The notes under the pieces are model-generated. The model had not been told where the DNA came from. It made no database searches and was given only the letters and a program-made list of their open reading frames with translations. From Prorocentrum cordatum (Eukaryota; Sar; Dinophyceae; Prorocentrales; Prorocentraceae): a stretch of DNA of 64,000 nt. This document shows positions 40,509 through 51,471 of the stretch, in pieces. The position numbers and the translations under genes are program-made. The stretch spans positions 242,001 to 306,000 of the forward strand of contig CAUYUJ010015272.1 of the NCBI GenBank assembly GCA_963575745.1, in the 5' to 3' direction. Position 1 is the stretch's first letter; each line of letters starts with the position of its first letter.

Positions 40509-43089
40509 TCAATAGGGTTCCTGGGTGGCCCGACCCTTGTCCTTGCCTTTGTCGGCCCCTGGGGGCCCCGTCCTTGGGGTGACCTGGCCTGGCTGGTCGA
40601 TCCAACCGCAGGCAGCCACGGGTTCGGCGGCCGCTGCAGCTTCCTCCTTCTTAGTTTCCAGAGTGGCCACTTGTGGCAGGTGGATGGTGCCTCCCGTGGG
40701 GTGCCCGAGGAGAGTCTGGATGTCGCCGCGCAGTGCAGCGGCGTCGGCGGTTGCCGTCTGTTGCTGGGTGACGACGGTGGCAAGCCCCCGTTCCAGCCCT
40801 GAAACGTGCTCCGTGAGTGTGGCCTGGGATGAGAGAACGCCCGCAAGCTGCACCTGCATGTTATCCACCGTGTTGGCTAGCAGCTCGTGCTGCTGTTCCA
40901 TGTGCTGGATGCGGGTCGTGACAGCATCTGGCGGTTTAGAGGCCGATGCGAAGCGCTCGCCGAAGGTGTTGAGTTCGTGGGAGGCCACGCTGTATTCATC
41001 ACCTGATGAGAGGATCTCGACGTCGTCGACGTCGCCTGGTACTTCGGCGGCTGTGGCAGCGTCGCCTTCGGTGTGGCCCCCACCTTCTGCCGCCACCGTG
41101 CCAAGCCGAGGAGTCATGGCCACCTGATCCTGGGGCGGCCATCGGTTCAGCGGCTCCGTCCGTGCCGTGCGGGGGTGCAGAGGAGCTGCGGCCTGGGGCG
41201 CAGGGTGACCTTGCGTGCGGCGTGGCGTCACGTTTCCCGCTGGAGGAGCGGTGGCGCTTGGCTGAAGGCTCCTCCTTGGGGATCAGGAGCGGTGCGACGC
41301 CCTTGCCTTTGGGCGTGGCAGTCATGAGGTCGTGGAGGTAGGGGCTCTGGGCCGCTTTGGTGAGGAGTGTGCCGGTGGCGGGGCTAAAGCCGCCACCACG
41401 GGCTGGCGGCGTCACAGGCTCTGTGATGGTGGTAGGCGTGACGATGGTAACGTTGTCCCGCTTCGGCACCACCTCAGCCAGCGGGGCCTCGGTGATGCTC
41501 CACGGGATGGGGCACCCCGCGACCTGTACCGTATAGGTGAGTGGGGGCCGATGGGCGCGCACTAAGGCAAACTGGGCCGCAGTGGCTGGGTCCCAGGCGG
41601 CTGTGGTAGACCTCACAGTCCCATTTAACGGACGGGCCCGTGAGAGTCTTGGCGAGCTGGGTCAGCGTGGCGTGACGTGCCGCAATGCCAGTGATGCGGT
41701 AGCGCGTCTTGGCGAGGGTAGCCTCGCAGCCACGGATGCTGACAGCAGCAGCCTTGGCGACGTCGGACCCCCGTGGAACACGGATCCCCAGTAGGCCTGA
41801 CTTGCCGTGCCTGACGACTCCCAGGGCCTTGAACTCCACCGACTTCTGGAACGCGTCTGCCATCGTGATGGGCTGGTCCTCAGGGAACCAACGGTCTGAT
41901 ACTTGTCGGCGGTGGGCTCGTCTGCACCTACGTTGCTGAGGTCGTAGGTGGCACCGAGTTGCCCTGATCCCGCCAGGACCTTGTCGACCGCTTGAAGACT
42001 GACGCCGAAGGTGGCAGCCAGGGACCTCTTTCCGACGCCCGATCCAAACCTGCCTAGGCTTTTGCAGGGTTCGAGGATGGTGACGGCTTTAAAGTTGCCG
42101 TGGAAGAGGGCCTTGAAGGTGTCCTGAAGCTGACTATCGAGCTCCTGGCGGCGAGCGTATTTCTTGGACTCCCTGTGCTTTGGGTTTTGGCGCGCCTTGT
42201 CCTGTGGGGCAGAGTCCCCTCGAAAAGGGCCCTTGGCGCGTGGACCACCGTTCACGGGGGCACCTCCCGAGAACTGGTCCTCGAAGGCCTGGTGCATGGA
42301 GGGGACTGCGGCATTGGCCTCGGTCTCGTGTATGGTCGCCCGAATCCAGCAGACGTGGTCGGCAGGGTCGATGGTGGCGACGGCTACCTTTTCCGTGCAG
42401 GCGACCTCCTTGGTGCCCAGCTGGTACACGGTCACGGGGACGTGCGTGTGGACCACTTTGGGCGCCTTGGGGTGACGCTTCAGGACGGGGACGGCGAGCT
42501 CGGTGCCGACGTAGTTGTCGTTTTTTGGGCCCATGACAGCAATCGCGAGCTGACCCGTGGTTCGCTTGCCCTGCTCGAGGTGGTGTTGCAGCAGCCGTTC
42601 ACCGCTCTCGTAGTCGTGGAGGCTGATACTGGGCTTGTACGTCTTGCCGTCGTCAGGAGATGTGGGTTCGGCGAGGACAGGGACCTTCCAACAGGCCGGG
42701 TCCAAGGCGATGAATTGGGTGTCCGCAGCCTGAAGACGTGCGGACCCAGCTGGTGGGTGTGATGTGTCACCGCCAATGCGCTTAGGCTTGCTGCGCTGGT
42801 GATGATCAAGCGTGTAGCTGATCTGGTTGGCGGCGCACATGCGGATCAGGGCGCTGCCAAGCTTCTTCGTGTTGGACTTGTGCATGTCGTACGTTGCCTG
42901 GAGCTCGTCTGCGTTCAGTTCGGCAAGCCCGTTGTATGCGGCCGTGGGGCGGTCAGACCCCGCTTGCTTGAACGCTGCGATGCAGTCCTGCTTGCGTTGA
43001 AGAAGAGACCCTTCAGCAGCAGGGCGCGTGGGACGGGTACTCGGAGGCTGCTTAGAAGAGCGACGGCGCTCCGGCTTCTTGGGGGCCAT
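40509..43089 (-). pseudogene. ORF1 of giant LINE copy C (three small indels)
   Basis: Start ATG 43089-43087 (MAPKKPERRRSSKQ). The N-terminal about 400 codons are open and include the segment that copy A has lost. Frame breaks relative to copy A occur near 41890 (one base missing), 41601 (one base extra) and 41100. The C-terminal about 240 codons hold an acidic patch (DVDDVEILSSGDEY) and a coiled coil, ending at TGA 40511-40509. Total length about 880 codons. A LINE ORF1 would package element RNA, which I infer from position only. Confidence 0.75.
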
Positions 43090-43236
43090 TGCTGCGGGCG
43101 CTCTGGTGAGGGGAGGTGACGCGAATCAGTAGGGTCCTGCTGGGACCCCTCCGGTCTCGCGAGGCCTGGGAGTCTGACTCCGAGGCGGGGCGCTTCGCGT
43201 CGCGGCTGCGGTCTGAGTGCAGAGCACTCTCGAGCC
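43090..43236 (-). other. 5' leader of giant LINE copy C
   Basis: 147 bp between the insertion boundary and the ORF1 ATG. Copy A matches most of it (4953-5103). It contains CCTCCGGTCTCGCGAGGC (43147-43165 area), also seen near the 3' end of copy B. The first bases on the minus strand are GGCTCGAG, one mismatch from the last eight bases of the spliced leader (GGCTCAAG), which may be chance. Confidence 0.6.
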
Positions 43237-43253
43237 GATCAGGAGGATAGAGA
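43237..43253. repeat. Target-site duplication of giant LINE copy C, right (5') copy
   Basis: GATCAGGAGGATAGAGA, identical to 26765-26781, followed by GCTGGAGTGGGAGG as in the empty paralogue at 25257-25270. Confidence 0.93.
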
Positions 43254-44265
43254 GCTGGAGTGGGAGGAGGAGGAGGAGGGGGACGAGGAGGAGGAAGAGG
43301 TCTCCAAGATAGCTCCAAGATAGCCGAAGAGGCTTCCAAGAGGGCCCTGGCGGCCCACGAGGGCCCCAAGGCGGTGCCTGAGGCGCCCAAGAGGGCCCGA
43401 GAGGGCCCCAAGACGGCCCCAAGAGAGGCCCAAGAAGGGAAACACGAATTGAGAATCCGAGCTTTCTACCCCGAGAGGTTCTCGGGAAGTCCCAAGAGGC
43501 CCCCAATCGGATCCAAGAGGCCCCCAAGAAGCTCCCAAGAGGGCCGACGAGGTTCCAAGAGATCTCCCAAGGTGGCCCCAAGAGGCACAACTCATTGTTT
43601 TACGATTGGGCTTTGACGGGTTTTATTTTTGTTCGACCTTTTGGCATCCCGATGCTCCAAGACTGCCCAAGAGGCTTCCAATACCGCTCCCATATAGAGG
43701 AAGAGGCCTCCAAGAAATCCCCAAGACGGCCCGCGAGGGCCCCAAGACGGTGCTTGAGGCGCCCAAGACGGCCCGAGAGGGCCCCAAGAGAGGCCCAAGA
43801 AGGGGAACGCGACCCAACAGCAGAGCGGTCCCCCCAAAAGGCCCACAGGAGGCCGCAAGAGGCCCCCAAGTGGTCCGACGAGGACCCCAAAAGCTTCCCG
43901 AGAGCCTAAAAGGCCCCTAGGAGACGTCCAAGAGGCTTTAAAATAGCCCAAGAGTGCCCTCGATGCGTCAAAACTGCTTCCAGGAGGCCCCCGGGAGGCT
44001 TCCGGATTGCCTCAATCTGGCCGCAGGTGGCCTCAAGTCGGGCCTCCACGCAGCCAAGACGGCCAATGACGGCTTCAGATTGCAGAACCGATGCCCCCAA
44101 GGGACCCTCAGACGCCCCCCCAAGAAGCACCCAAGAGGTGCCTCCAACATCCAGTTGACGAAGCATGCGGAACACCCCAGAAGCTCCTCAGATGCCGTCG
44201 CGCGCCTGTGCTTGATAGCGTTGTCCAAGATCGTCCAGCGTCCCCCCGGCCTGGGCTAGAACCTG
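43254..44265 (+). repeat. Periodic repeat block, duplicate of 22560-23560
   Basis: Right flank of copy C. It carries cassette 2 (43434-43482), cassette 1 (43588-43672) and a distinctive stretch ending in CGTCGCGCGCCTGTGCTTG shared with 23490-23510. Homology ends at about 44265 in a GCGCGC hairpin. Confidence 0.85.
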
Positions 44266-44286
44266 AGCGCGCGCGAAGCGCGCGCG
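44266..44286. other. GCGCGCGCGAAGCGCGCGCG hairpin
   Basis: A self-complementary GC stem around GAA. A related hairpin (GCGCGCCCGAAGCGCGC) lies at about 61097-61115. Confidence 0.75.
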
Positions 44287-44289
44287 ATG

Positions 44290-44362
44290 GTTCTGTATAT
44301 ATATCTATAATTATATATATATCTATATAATATATCTATATATATATATAATATATTAATCC
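44290..44362. repeat. (TA)n/TATC simple repeat
   Basis: About 70 bp of TA and CTATA units, joined directly to a block beginning CCCCTGCACGAGGCCCGGGG. The (TA)n at 21060-21115 has the same relation to its block. Confidence 0.9.
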
Positions 44363-45440
44363 CCTGCACGAGGCCCGGGGCGCCCGGGGCGGCGACCTCG
44401 ACGGCGCATGGGGGGACCGGGGCTTCTGGGGCCCCCCCGAGACAGCCCCTGACAGCCCCGAAACGCCACCCGAGGGTCTCAGAAGGCCCCGAACATCCAA
44501 GAGAGCCGGGACTCCCCGACTCGTCGTTCCAAGACGCCGAAGATGGCTCGATCCAAGACGGCCTCCGGGAGCCCCCACGACGGCCCAAGAGTCCCTCAAG
44601 AGGACTCCCAAGAGCGCCTCCAGAAGCAAAAATGGCCCCATTCCCTTCGGAAAACATGCGTGTTCACGATGTTCACCGTTTCGGCGTCGACCGCGTCGAA
44701 GACGGCCCCAAGACTGCCGAAGAGAGTTCCCAGAGGCCTCCAAGACGGCTTCAGAGGAGCCCGCGATTATCCAGGAGGCCCCAAGAAGGTCCCAGAGAGC
44801 CCCGGGGGGCCTCTGGGCCCCACCCGAGACAGCCCCAGACAACCCCGAAACGCCACCCGAGAGTCCCAGGAGGTCTCCAAACGCCCAAGAGGGCCCAGAC
44901 TCCCCGAATTGTCGCCCCAAGACGCCGAAGATGGCTCCAAGACGGCTTCCGGGAGCCCCCACGACGGCCCAAGAGCCCCCCAAGAGGACTCCCAAGAGCG
45001 CCTCCAGAAGCAAAAATGGCCCCATTCCCGTTGGAAAATGTACATTTTTACGATGTTCACCGTTTCGGCGTCGACCGCGTCGAAGACGGCCCCAGGAGCC
45101 GACAAGATCGCCCCAAGACGGCCAAAGAGAGTTCCCGGAGGCCTCCAAGACGGCTTTAGAGGGGCCCTCGATTGTCCAGGAGGCCCCCGAGACGGTCCCA
45201 GAGGTCACCGGGGGGCTTCTGGGGCTCCCCCGAGACAGCGCCAGACAACCCCGAATCGCCACCAGGGGGTCCCAGGAGGTCTCCAAACGTCCAAGAGGGC
45301 CCGGACTCCCCGAATCGTGGCTCCAAGGGTCCAAGACGCCGAAGATGGCTCCAAGACGGCCTCTAGGAGCCCCCGCGACGGCCCAAGAGTCACCCAAGAG
45401 GACTCCCAAGAGCGCCTCAAGAAGCAATTTTCCCGGTAAA
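44363..45440 (+). repeat. Periodic repeat block, two roughly 390-bp subunits
   Basis: Units of CCCAAGACGGC/CCAAGAGG type. A subunit containing AAAATGGCCCCATTCCC and TTCGGCGTCGACCGCGTCGA occurs at 44628-44710 and 45013-45095, 385 bp apart. The same cassette is found at 56236-56318. Overlapping Pro/Arg-rich ORFs up to 360 codons on both strands are repeat artefacts. Confidence 0.85.
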
Positions 45441-45564
45441 GCTACCTAACAGCGATGTGTATAAGCATATTTGGAAGCATTCCCTTAAGATTCAGGTGAG
45501 AATCCAGTTGTCGAATTCTGCTGTTCTCGCAGTCGCAGTCGCATTCGCAATGACAGTCGCAGTG

Positions 45565-45815
45565 GCAACGGCCTTAGGATCCAATGTAATCCTAAGGATT
45601 CCAAGGGATTTCTAAAGCATCCATAGGCATCCTTCGGAATCCATAGGAATCCTAGGAAACCTTAGGAATCCCTAGGAATTCTGATTCCTAGGGATTCCCA
45701 AGGATTCCTGAGGAATCCTAAGGATTCCTGAGGATTCCTGAGGATGCTTAACTATGCCTACGCATTCCTAAGGATTCCTACGGATTCCTAAGGATTCCTA
45801 CGGATTCCTACGGAT
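45565..45815. repeat. TCCTAAGGATTCC degenerate tandem repeat
   Basis: GGATTCCTAAGGATTCCTAC-like units, 10-18 bp. Much of it is self-complementary around CCTAAGG/CCTTAGG. 45441-45564 before it is unassigned. Confidence 0.9.
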
Positions 45816-46810
45816 GCCTCAGCCTGCCTCAGTTTCAGCCTCAGCCGCAGCCTGCCTCGGCTTGCCTCAGCCTCAGCCTCAGCCTGCCTCTGGCTCAGCC
45901 TGCCTCAGCCTCAGCCTCAGCCCTGCCTCAGCCTCAGCCTGCCTCAGCCTCAGCCTCAGCCTCAGCCTGGCGTCAGCCTCAGCCTGCCTAGGCCTCAGCC
46001 TGCCTCGGCCTCAGCCTGCCTCAGCCTCCCCTCCTCCCCCCCCTCCCCCGCCCTCTCCCCCCCCATTCAGCCTCACCTTGTCTCAGCTTCGGCCTGCCTC
46101 GGCCTCATCCTCAGCCTCAGCCTCAGCCTCAGCCTGTCTCGGCCTGAGCCTGCCTCGGCCTCAGCCTCAGCCTGCCTCAGCCTCAGCCTCAGCCTCAGCC
46201 TGTCTCAACCTCAGCCTGCCTCAGCATCAGCCTCATCATCAGCCTCAGCCTCAGCCTCAGCCTGCCTCGGCCTCAGCCTGCCTCGGCCTCAGCCTCAGCC
46301 TGCCTCAGCCTCAGCCTCAGCCTGCCTCAGCCTCAGCTGCATCAGTCTCAGCCTCAGCCTGCCTCAGCCGCAGCTTGCCTCAGCCTCAGCCACAGCCTCA
46401 GCCTCAGCCTCAGCCTGCCTCAGCTTCAGCCTCAGCCTCAGCCTGCCTCGGCTTGCCTCAGCCTCGGCCTCAGCCTGCCTCGGCCTCAGCCTCAGGCTCA
46501 GCCTGCCTCAGCCTCAGCGTCAGCCTCTTAGCCTCAGCCTGCATCGGCCGCAGCCTCAGCCTCAGCCTCAGCCTGCCTCAGCCTCAGTCTCAGCCTGCCT
46601 CGGCCTCAGCCTGCCTCGGCCTCAGCCTCAGCCTGCCTCGGCCTCAGCCTGCGTTAGCCTCAGCCTCAGCCTGCCTCAGCCTCAGCCTGCCTCAGCCTCA
46701 GCCTCAGCCTGCCTCGGCGTGCCTCAGCCTTAGCCTGCCTCGGCGTGCCTCAGCGTAAGCCTCAGCCTGCGTCGGCCTCAGCATGCCTCGGCCTCAGCCT
46801 GCTTCAGCTC
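45815..46810. repeat. CTCAGC hexanucleotide satellite
   Basis: About 1 kb of CTCAGC, CTGC and CTCGGC units with one C-rich interruption (46028-46070). A 314-codon Ser/Ala/Gln/Pro ORF through it reflects the repeat. Confidence 0.95.
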
Positions 46811-47150
46811 GGGCATTCAACATATAACACAGGACTGGTGTTTTGGAAAAACGAAGATCACAAAGTGGCCCACAGTTGCCTCCGGGCAGTCAAAATATGA
46901 TTCTACAGGCTTGCGCCGCGTCCGCCGACCCCTTGGCTTATCCGCTTCGGTGGCGTTCGCGGCTATCGGGGCGCCTCTTGGAAGCAACGTTGACGCCTCA
47001 GATGGTCTGGCATGCGCATTGCTTGGTATCGCAAACCTTTGAAGTCAGACAATTCTGCTCGCGCAATAGGGCGCGACTGATGACTGAGGCTCAGATAATT
47101 GTCGCGGAAGGCTTTTTTTTTTTGGTCTTCCCCCCCCCCCCCCCCCTGCG
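46811..47150. other. Spacer with one dispersed 73-bp monomer and homopolymers
   Basis: 46835-46905 matches one unit of the 73-bp array at 55588-56120 (AAGTGGCC-ACAGTTGCCTCC). A T run (about 47111-47122) and a C run (about 47128-47145) lie near the likely 3' end of LINE copy D. Confidence 0.65.
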
Positions 47151-47540
47151 ATCCCCTGAGGGCCAGAACGATTTATAACGTCAAGTCGGCACAGATGGCC
47201 GACTAAGACCAGCCCTCAGCCGCGGAGAAGAGCTAACTTCACGCATCGGCGGCCGAGGCAAGGGAAGACAAGCGGGAAGAAAGAGGGCGGTCCCCGAGGG
47301 CACCGGATCTGCACCCGCAAGCCGCCCATGAACAAAACGCTGGCCACGTGGCATCCCGCGGGGCCGTGGCAGCAGTCCTTGCCGCCGCCGACGCCTCGCG
47401 GGCTTGAATTCGAGCCTGAGGCGCAGCCATCCCTGGCGCCGATATCAGACCAGAGGAAGAGCCAGGCAAACTCACATCGCGCAGCGGTGGCCGCTGAGAC
47501 GCATCGCAGAAGTACGCTACACCGCGCTTCGAGGACTCAC

Positions 47541-48518
47541 TCACCGTGGTGCTGTCACGGTAGTGAGGATACAAACCTGAACACGTCTAAGTAAAGTAGT
47601 GGGAGCACCTGCCAGCTTCCGCAGGAGACACTCCTTGCCAAGCATGTGGCAACGGGCGGAGGAGCATGCTCCGCAAGTTGTACAGAAAAAAACAGTTAGC
47701 CGCTGCTCTCTTTTCTCTACGATACAGTGGGCCAGGGAATGTCCCAAGGAACGGTCGAGGATTCCCCGCCAAAGCCTGTTGGGACCCTTACATCCTAGCA
47801 TGGGTCGCGCCTGCATGTCCGCGGAAAGCTGAAGACAGTGCAAGCAACTGGCGCGACCCTGACCGCGCTCCTGCCAGGCGCGCCAACCTCCCGACTTTAG
47901 AAATTTTGCCCTCGGACCCTTCGGTGGGCGATCGAAACGCTCGGGAGTGAAGGTCGCTAGCGCAGTGCCAGCTACTCTCGCCACAAATTCGAGCATGCTA
48001 CACTTCCTGTCCACTTCCTTTCTCTCATGCGCACTGGGTTGAGGGTGGAGGAGGAAAGCCTACTTGGCCAAAGCGTCTGCGTTCAAGTTACCCACCCCGA
48101 TTCTTCTCTCACGCGCAGGGGGTGCTTCCAGAAACTCGCGGGAGCGGTGACCAGGAGTGTGGTGCACCGGTGGATTTGGATTGCCTTCGTGCACAAGCGC
48201 CCCTCTCCGAAGGCCAGCGTAGCGATGTTTACGATAAACCTGGTACTCTCTGGAGGGCACGCAGATGCGAACCACATTCATGCAATCGGAGTGCCGCTCG
48301 CCGCCGTTGGTCTGAAACATCGGGACCAAGGCCGTGCGCAAGTGCTCGGCAGCTTGTGAATTCTGCGGCACAGCTTGAAGAACCGCGCATTTCGCGAGCG
48401 CAACTATGGTGCCCCCTGGCCACAGGAAAACCCAGGAGAAAACCGCCCTGGAAGGCTCTCTAACCTTGTGTCGAAACGCCGAGCCATCCATGACCGCATC
48501 GCGTCCCGAGAGATCCAC
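47541..48518 (-). pseudogene. RNase H and C-terminal Cys motif of LINE copy D
   Basis: RNase H is visible as DGSAF (48480s), SQAAEHLRTAL, HSDCMNVV and NLNADALAK at the end (about 48065), covering the four acidic positions of the family. Downstream on the minus strand, after frameshifts, FFCTTCGACSSARCHML (about 47640-47700) looks like a small zinc-binding C-terminal motif. The reading is split over at least two frames. Confidence 0.75.
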
Positions 48519-49442
48519 GGACCCCCTAATCCAGAGTTCCCCCTTCAGGCGAGTAGAGGATGGGCTGGGTGGCCGACGAGAGGGGGGTGGTGGTAGGACT
48601 CAGGGTGTTCCCACTTTATTTCGTCAAAAACACACGGCCCTCAGTTTCAAGAGCCTTGGCCAACCATTCGACGGGGGCATCATCCGTGACACCTTTCCTA
48701 GCCGCAACAGACTCATGATGGAGGCACTGCCATATTCGATGCCGAACCACTGTCGGGCATTCCACACCTCGGGCAACGCCCGTCGCAGTCGTAGCCAGCC
48801 GCCTGCGCCCGAGCACGAGTCCACGCCCCCTTGCAGAAGACATTCAGAGACATGTATGTTTGCTGAGAGGTGAGCTTACGTCCTTTGGGACCCAACAACG
48901 TTTTGAGGGGTTCAACTCAAAACTGGACCCTGGGGTGTCCTGACACAAAATACGCTCGTGCTTGCACTGAACGGCCACTTGCAGCATATGAGCAAGCATC
49001 GCTGGTGAGGTCTTTCCCAGGTGCACCTCGCGGTCATGATCAGCTTTAAACGTGAGAGGGGTCACTGAGCGCCATCATATTTTGGCCAAGGACAGGTGCA
49101 TGCGCTGCAGAGGACCTCGAGAGGATCGCCACGTGACGGTATCATCAAACTGGACAGCTCGCCACATTTGGGATATCTCCTTACTGTTGCACTGGGGCAT
49201 CGAGGGAGAGGCGAGAGCGAGCCGCGCCACTGAGGCCTAATGCATGGCCGGTGCGACAGAGGGTCGCCACGTGGGATCCCCAAGAACAGCGAGACGAGCT
49301 CGGTGCGAGCAGCCGCGGTGCCGCGGGGGCGCGAAGACAGCAATACCTGTCGAGCTTCCTGGGGCCCGTGATTACTCATCCCCACAACCGCCGCTCCAAA
49401 ACTTGCCGCTGGTAAAACTCCAGCCGTGTAGATTTTCCCCAC
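48519..49442 (-). pseudogene. RT-RNase H connection of LINE copy D
   Basis: YTAGVLPAASFGAAVVGMSN (about 49375-49435) is typical of the region after the RT palm and thumb in LINEs. Cys-containing stretches such as CPRCGMPD (about 48770-48800) suggest a zinc-knuckle. The frame changes several times. Confidence 0.6.
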
Positions 49443-49452
49443 TCACCCCTTC

Positions 49453-50724
49453 TTACGGGGGAGAGCGGAACGATATCTGATCAACATTTTGCCGTTTCTT
49501 CGTCTGAGAGAACCCTTGTTTTTGTTCCCACTGACCCCTTTTAGCACAACTTGGCTGACCTGGAGCTAAGTCGGTGCCGAGGGAGACCACATTGTTGGTA
49601 ACATTCCCAGCACTATGCCCGAGATGTCGAGCTATCTTCTGGGCGAGGGCAAGGATGCTGGCAAAGGTGCTGACTTTGTCGGGCTGAATGCCGACGAGCA
49701 GCTCGTCCCTAAACAGAACATACAGGCAGGCTGCAGCCTTGGTGATGTTGGCCAGAACCTTTCGCTCCGAGCCCGAAGTGGTGACGCTGTCGTCGTCCAC
49801 ATATGACGACAAATCGACGTCGGGTTTATCCTCGACAAACTTATCGAACGCCTCGATATTGTAAACTCGAACCATCATCTCGTTGAAGATATCGCCCGCG
49901 GGGAGGCCAGAGCGGGCAAAATAGGGCAGGGCCCCCTGCTGGGCCCAAGTCGAAGCAGCCTGGGACCCCTCCAGTAGTTAACATTCGTTTTGACAATCAC
50001 CTCGTTAATCCCGTGCCGCAAGGCCCTGTCTTTCAAGAGAGCTAAATCAAAGGACTCGCAGTACTTCGTGCAATCCCAAACCGCTCCCCCCGTTTCGCCA
50101 TCTTCATGATGGGCCACCTCGGCCCGCGCACCCTGGTGCCACGCGGCATCCTCAGCGCTGCGGCCTGGGCCGAAATCCCAGTACTTATGAGGGTAGTTGG
50201 TGTTGAAATCCAATATCATAGGCCCCCTCCCCCCCCCCCCCCCCAGACACGGGCGGGGCCAGCGCGCAACAGGATCGGGCGGAGGCCTCCTTCTGGTTTC
50301 TCGAGCAACGGGAAAGAAGCCAGAACAGCTGTTTCGGGAACAAGCCCAGGGACTCGATCGCTTGGATTATCGCTCCGAAAGCGCCCAGAGCATCATCCGA
50401 GACCAACGCAAGCTGCCTTGGATGCAGTCCGTCCAAAAACTGCGACGTGAGGTGCGAACAACTGCTTGAAGCACTCCGGATCTCGGCCGCCGTCGGCTTA
50501 GGAAGGTGGCACCTATCAGGAACGCAAACTTCAGGAGGCACGTGAGACGCATGCCAGAACTTAGCCAGACATTCCCCCTGAGCCTTCTGAATTTCTTGAG
50601 GAGAGTTCGAAAAACAACCCGGGTGATTTTGGACGACGGTGGGGGCCCACTTCTGCTTAAGCTTAATGAGCCTACGCGTGGTCCTAGCCCCCCCCCCCCG
50701 AGAGCGCCTTCTCCTGCCATTCAT
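49453..50724 (-). pseudogene. Reverse transcriptase of LINE copy D
   Basis: RT motifs in order on the minus strand: FLDGLHPRQLALVSDDAL (about 50420-50475), motif A AVWDCTKYCESFDLALLKD (about 50025-50085), motif B region (GDIFNEMMV, about 49870-49890) and motif C SSYVDDDSV (about 49780-49805), then DELLVGIQPDKV. At least three frames are needed. Homopolymer C runs (50229-50243) cause one break. Confidence 0.85.
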
Positions 50725-51398
50725 CCCAGCTGTCCTGCTGGACCTTCGCGACGGCCTTGCGCGCCTCGCTCAGGTCGTCGTCCCAAGGCGACAGAAACTC
50801 CTGGCACTGCTCGATCCAGGCGTCGAGGCCCGCGTCGAGCGAAAAGGAACGGGCCAGGCGGCGAGCTCGAGCGAGGGTCGCATCTAGTCGAACGTTCTGC
50901 CCTTCGCCAGGGCACGGCGAAGTGAGAAGCTGCTGGGTCTGGAGACTCGCATCTTCCGAAAGTTGCTGGATCTGAGCATGGTCCAGAAAAGCAGGGTCCT
51001 GGGGCACTCTGCGAAGTCGCACCGAAGTCCCAATGGTTTCGGACAGGTTCTGAGCCAGCCAGATCCACCCACAGTACTGGCCACGGAGGCTAAACGCTTT
51101 GGGTTTGGCGAAAATGGGGGCCCATCGGGGCTTGAGGAAATCGCCCATTGTGCCCCTTGCTTTTAACCGCAATCCCCGTGAAAGACTCGAGCTCGAGCTC
51201 GAGTTGATTGGGAAACTGCTTCCAAGCAGCCGTGAGAAGCTCCCAAGCCTCGCCGATAGGGCGAGCCAGAGCTGCAGCCGCAGCGTCCTTAGCTATGATA
51301 CGGCTGAGGGCCCAGTCTTGAGGTCGAGGAGTCGGCCCGAACGGGAGCTCCGTCGGGAGCTTCTGATGCGACCGATGCGTCAGCTGATCGCATCGCAC
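50684..51398 (-). pseudogene. Linker between endonuclease and RT of LINE copy D
   Basis: About 160 codons open at 50684-51172, helical and Leu/Ala/Glu-rich (DAGLDAWIEQCQEFLSPWDD), as in LINE linkers. No domain recognised. Confidence 0.55.
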
Positions 51399-51471
51399 AG
51401 CCTCGGGGCGGAGGTTGAGCTGAACGGGCCTACGAGGCCGATGGGTCCAGGACGTGTCCGCTTCGACCTTA

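Larger units (their letters stand above)
26782..43236 (-). mobile_element. Giant LINE copy C, near-complete, 16,455 bp
   Basis: This is a non-LTR retrotransposon on the minus strand, bounded by perfect 17-bp direct repeats. From 5' (43236) to 3' (26782): 147-bp leader, ORF1, ORF2 with AP-endonuclease, RT and RNase H, ORF3 and a roughly 370-bp 3' untranslated region. There are no LTRs and no clear poly(A) tail. The flanks rejoin into an empty site matching paralogues at 25239-25260 and about 22570. Very high similarity to copies A and B indicates recent activity of the family, but several indels and a 316-bp insertion make this copy non-autonomous. Confidence 0.95.

Noticed and set aside
43225-43236. 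Truncated spliced leader (GGCTCGAG) at the 5' end of giant LINE copy C
   Set aside because: Only seven of eight bases match, and copy A does not have the rest of the leader upstream. Kept only as a remark.
44336-45427. 363-codon Gly/Leu/Ser-rich minus-strand ORF
   Set aside because: Antisense of the periodic repeat; both strands and several frames are equally open.
45814-46758. 314-codon Ser/Ala/Gln/Pro ORF
   Set aside because: It is the translation of the CTCAGC satellite, with no composition or motif beyond the repeat.
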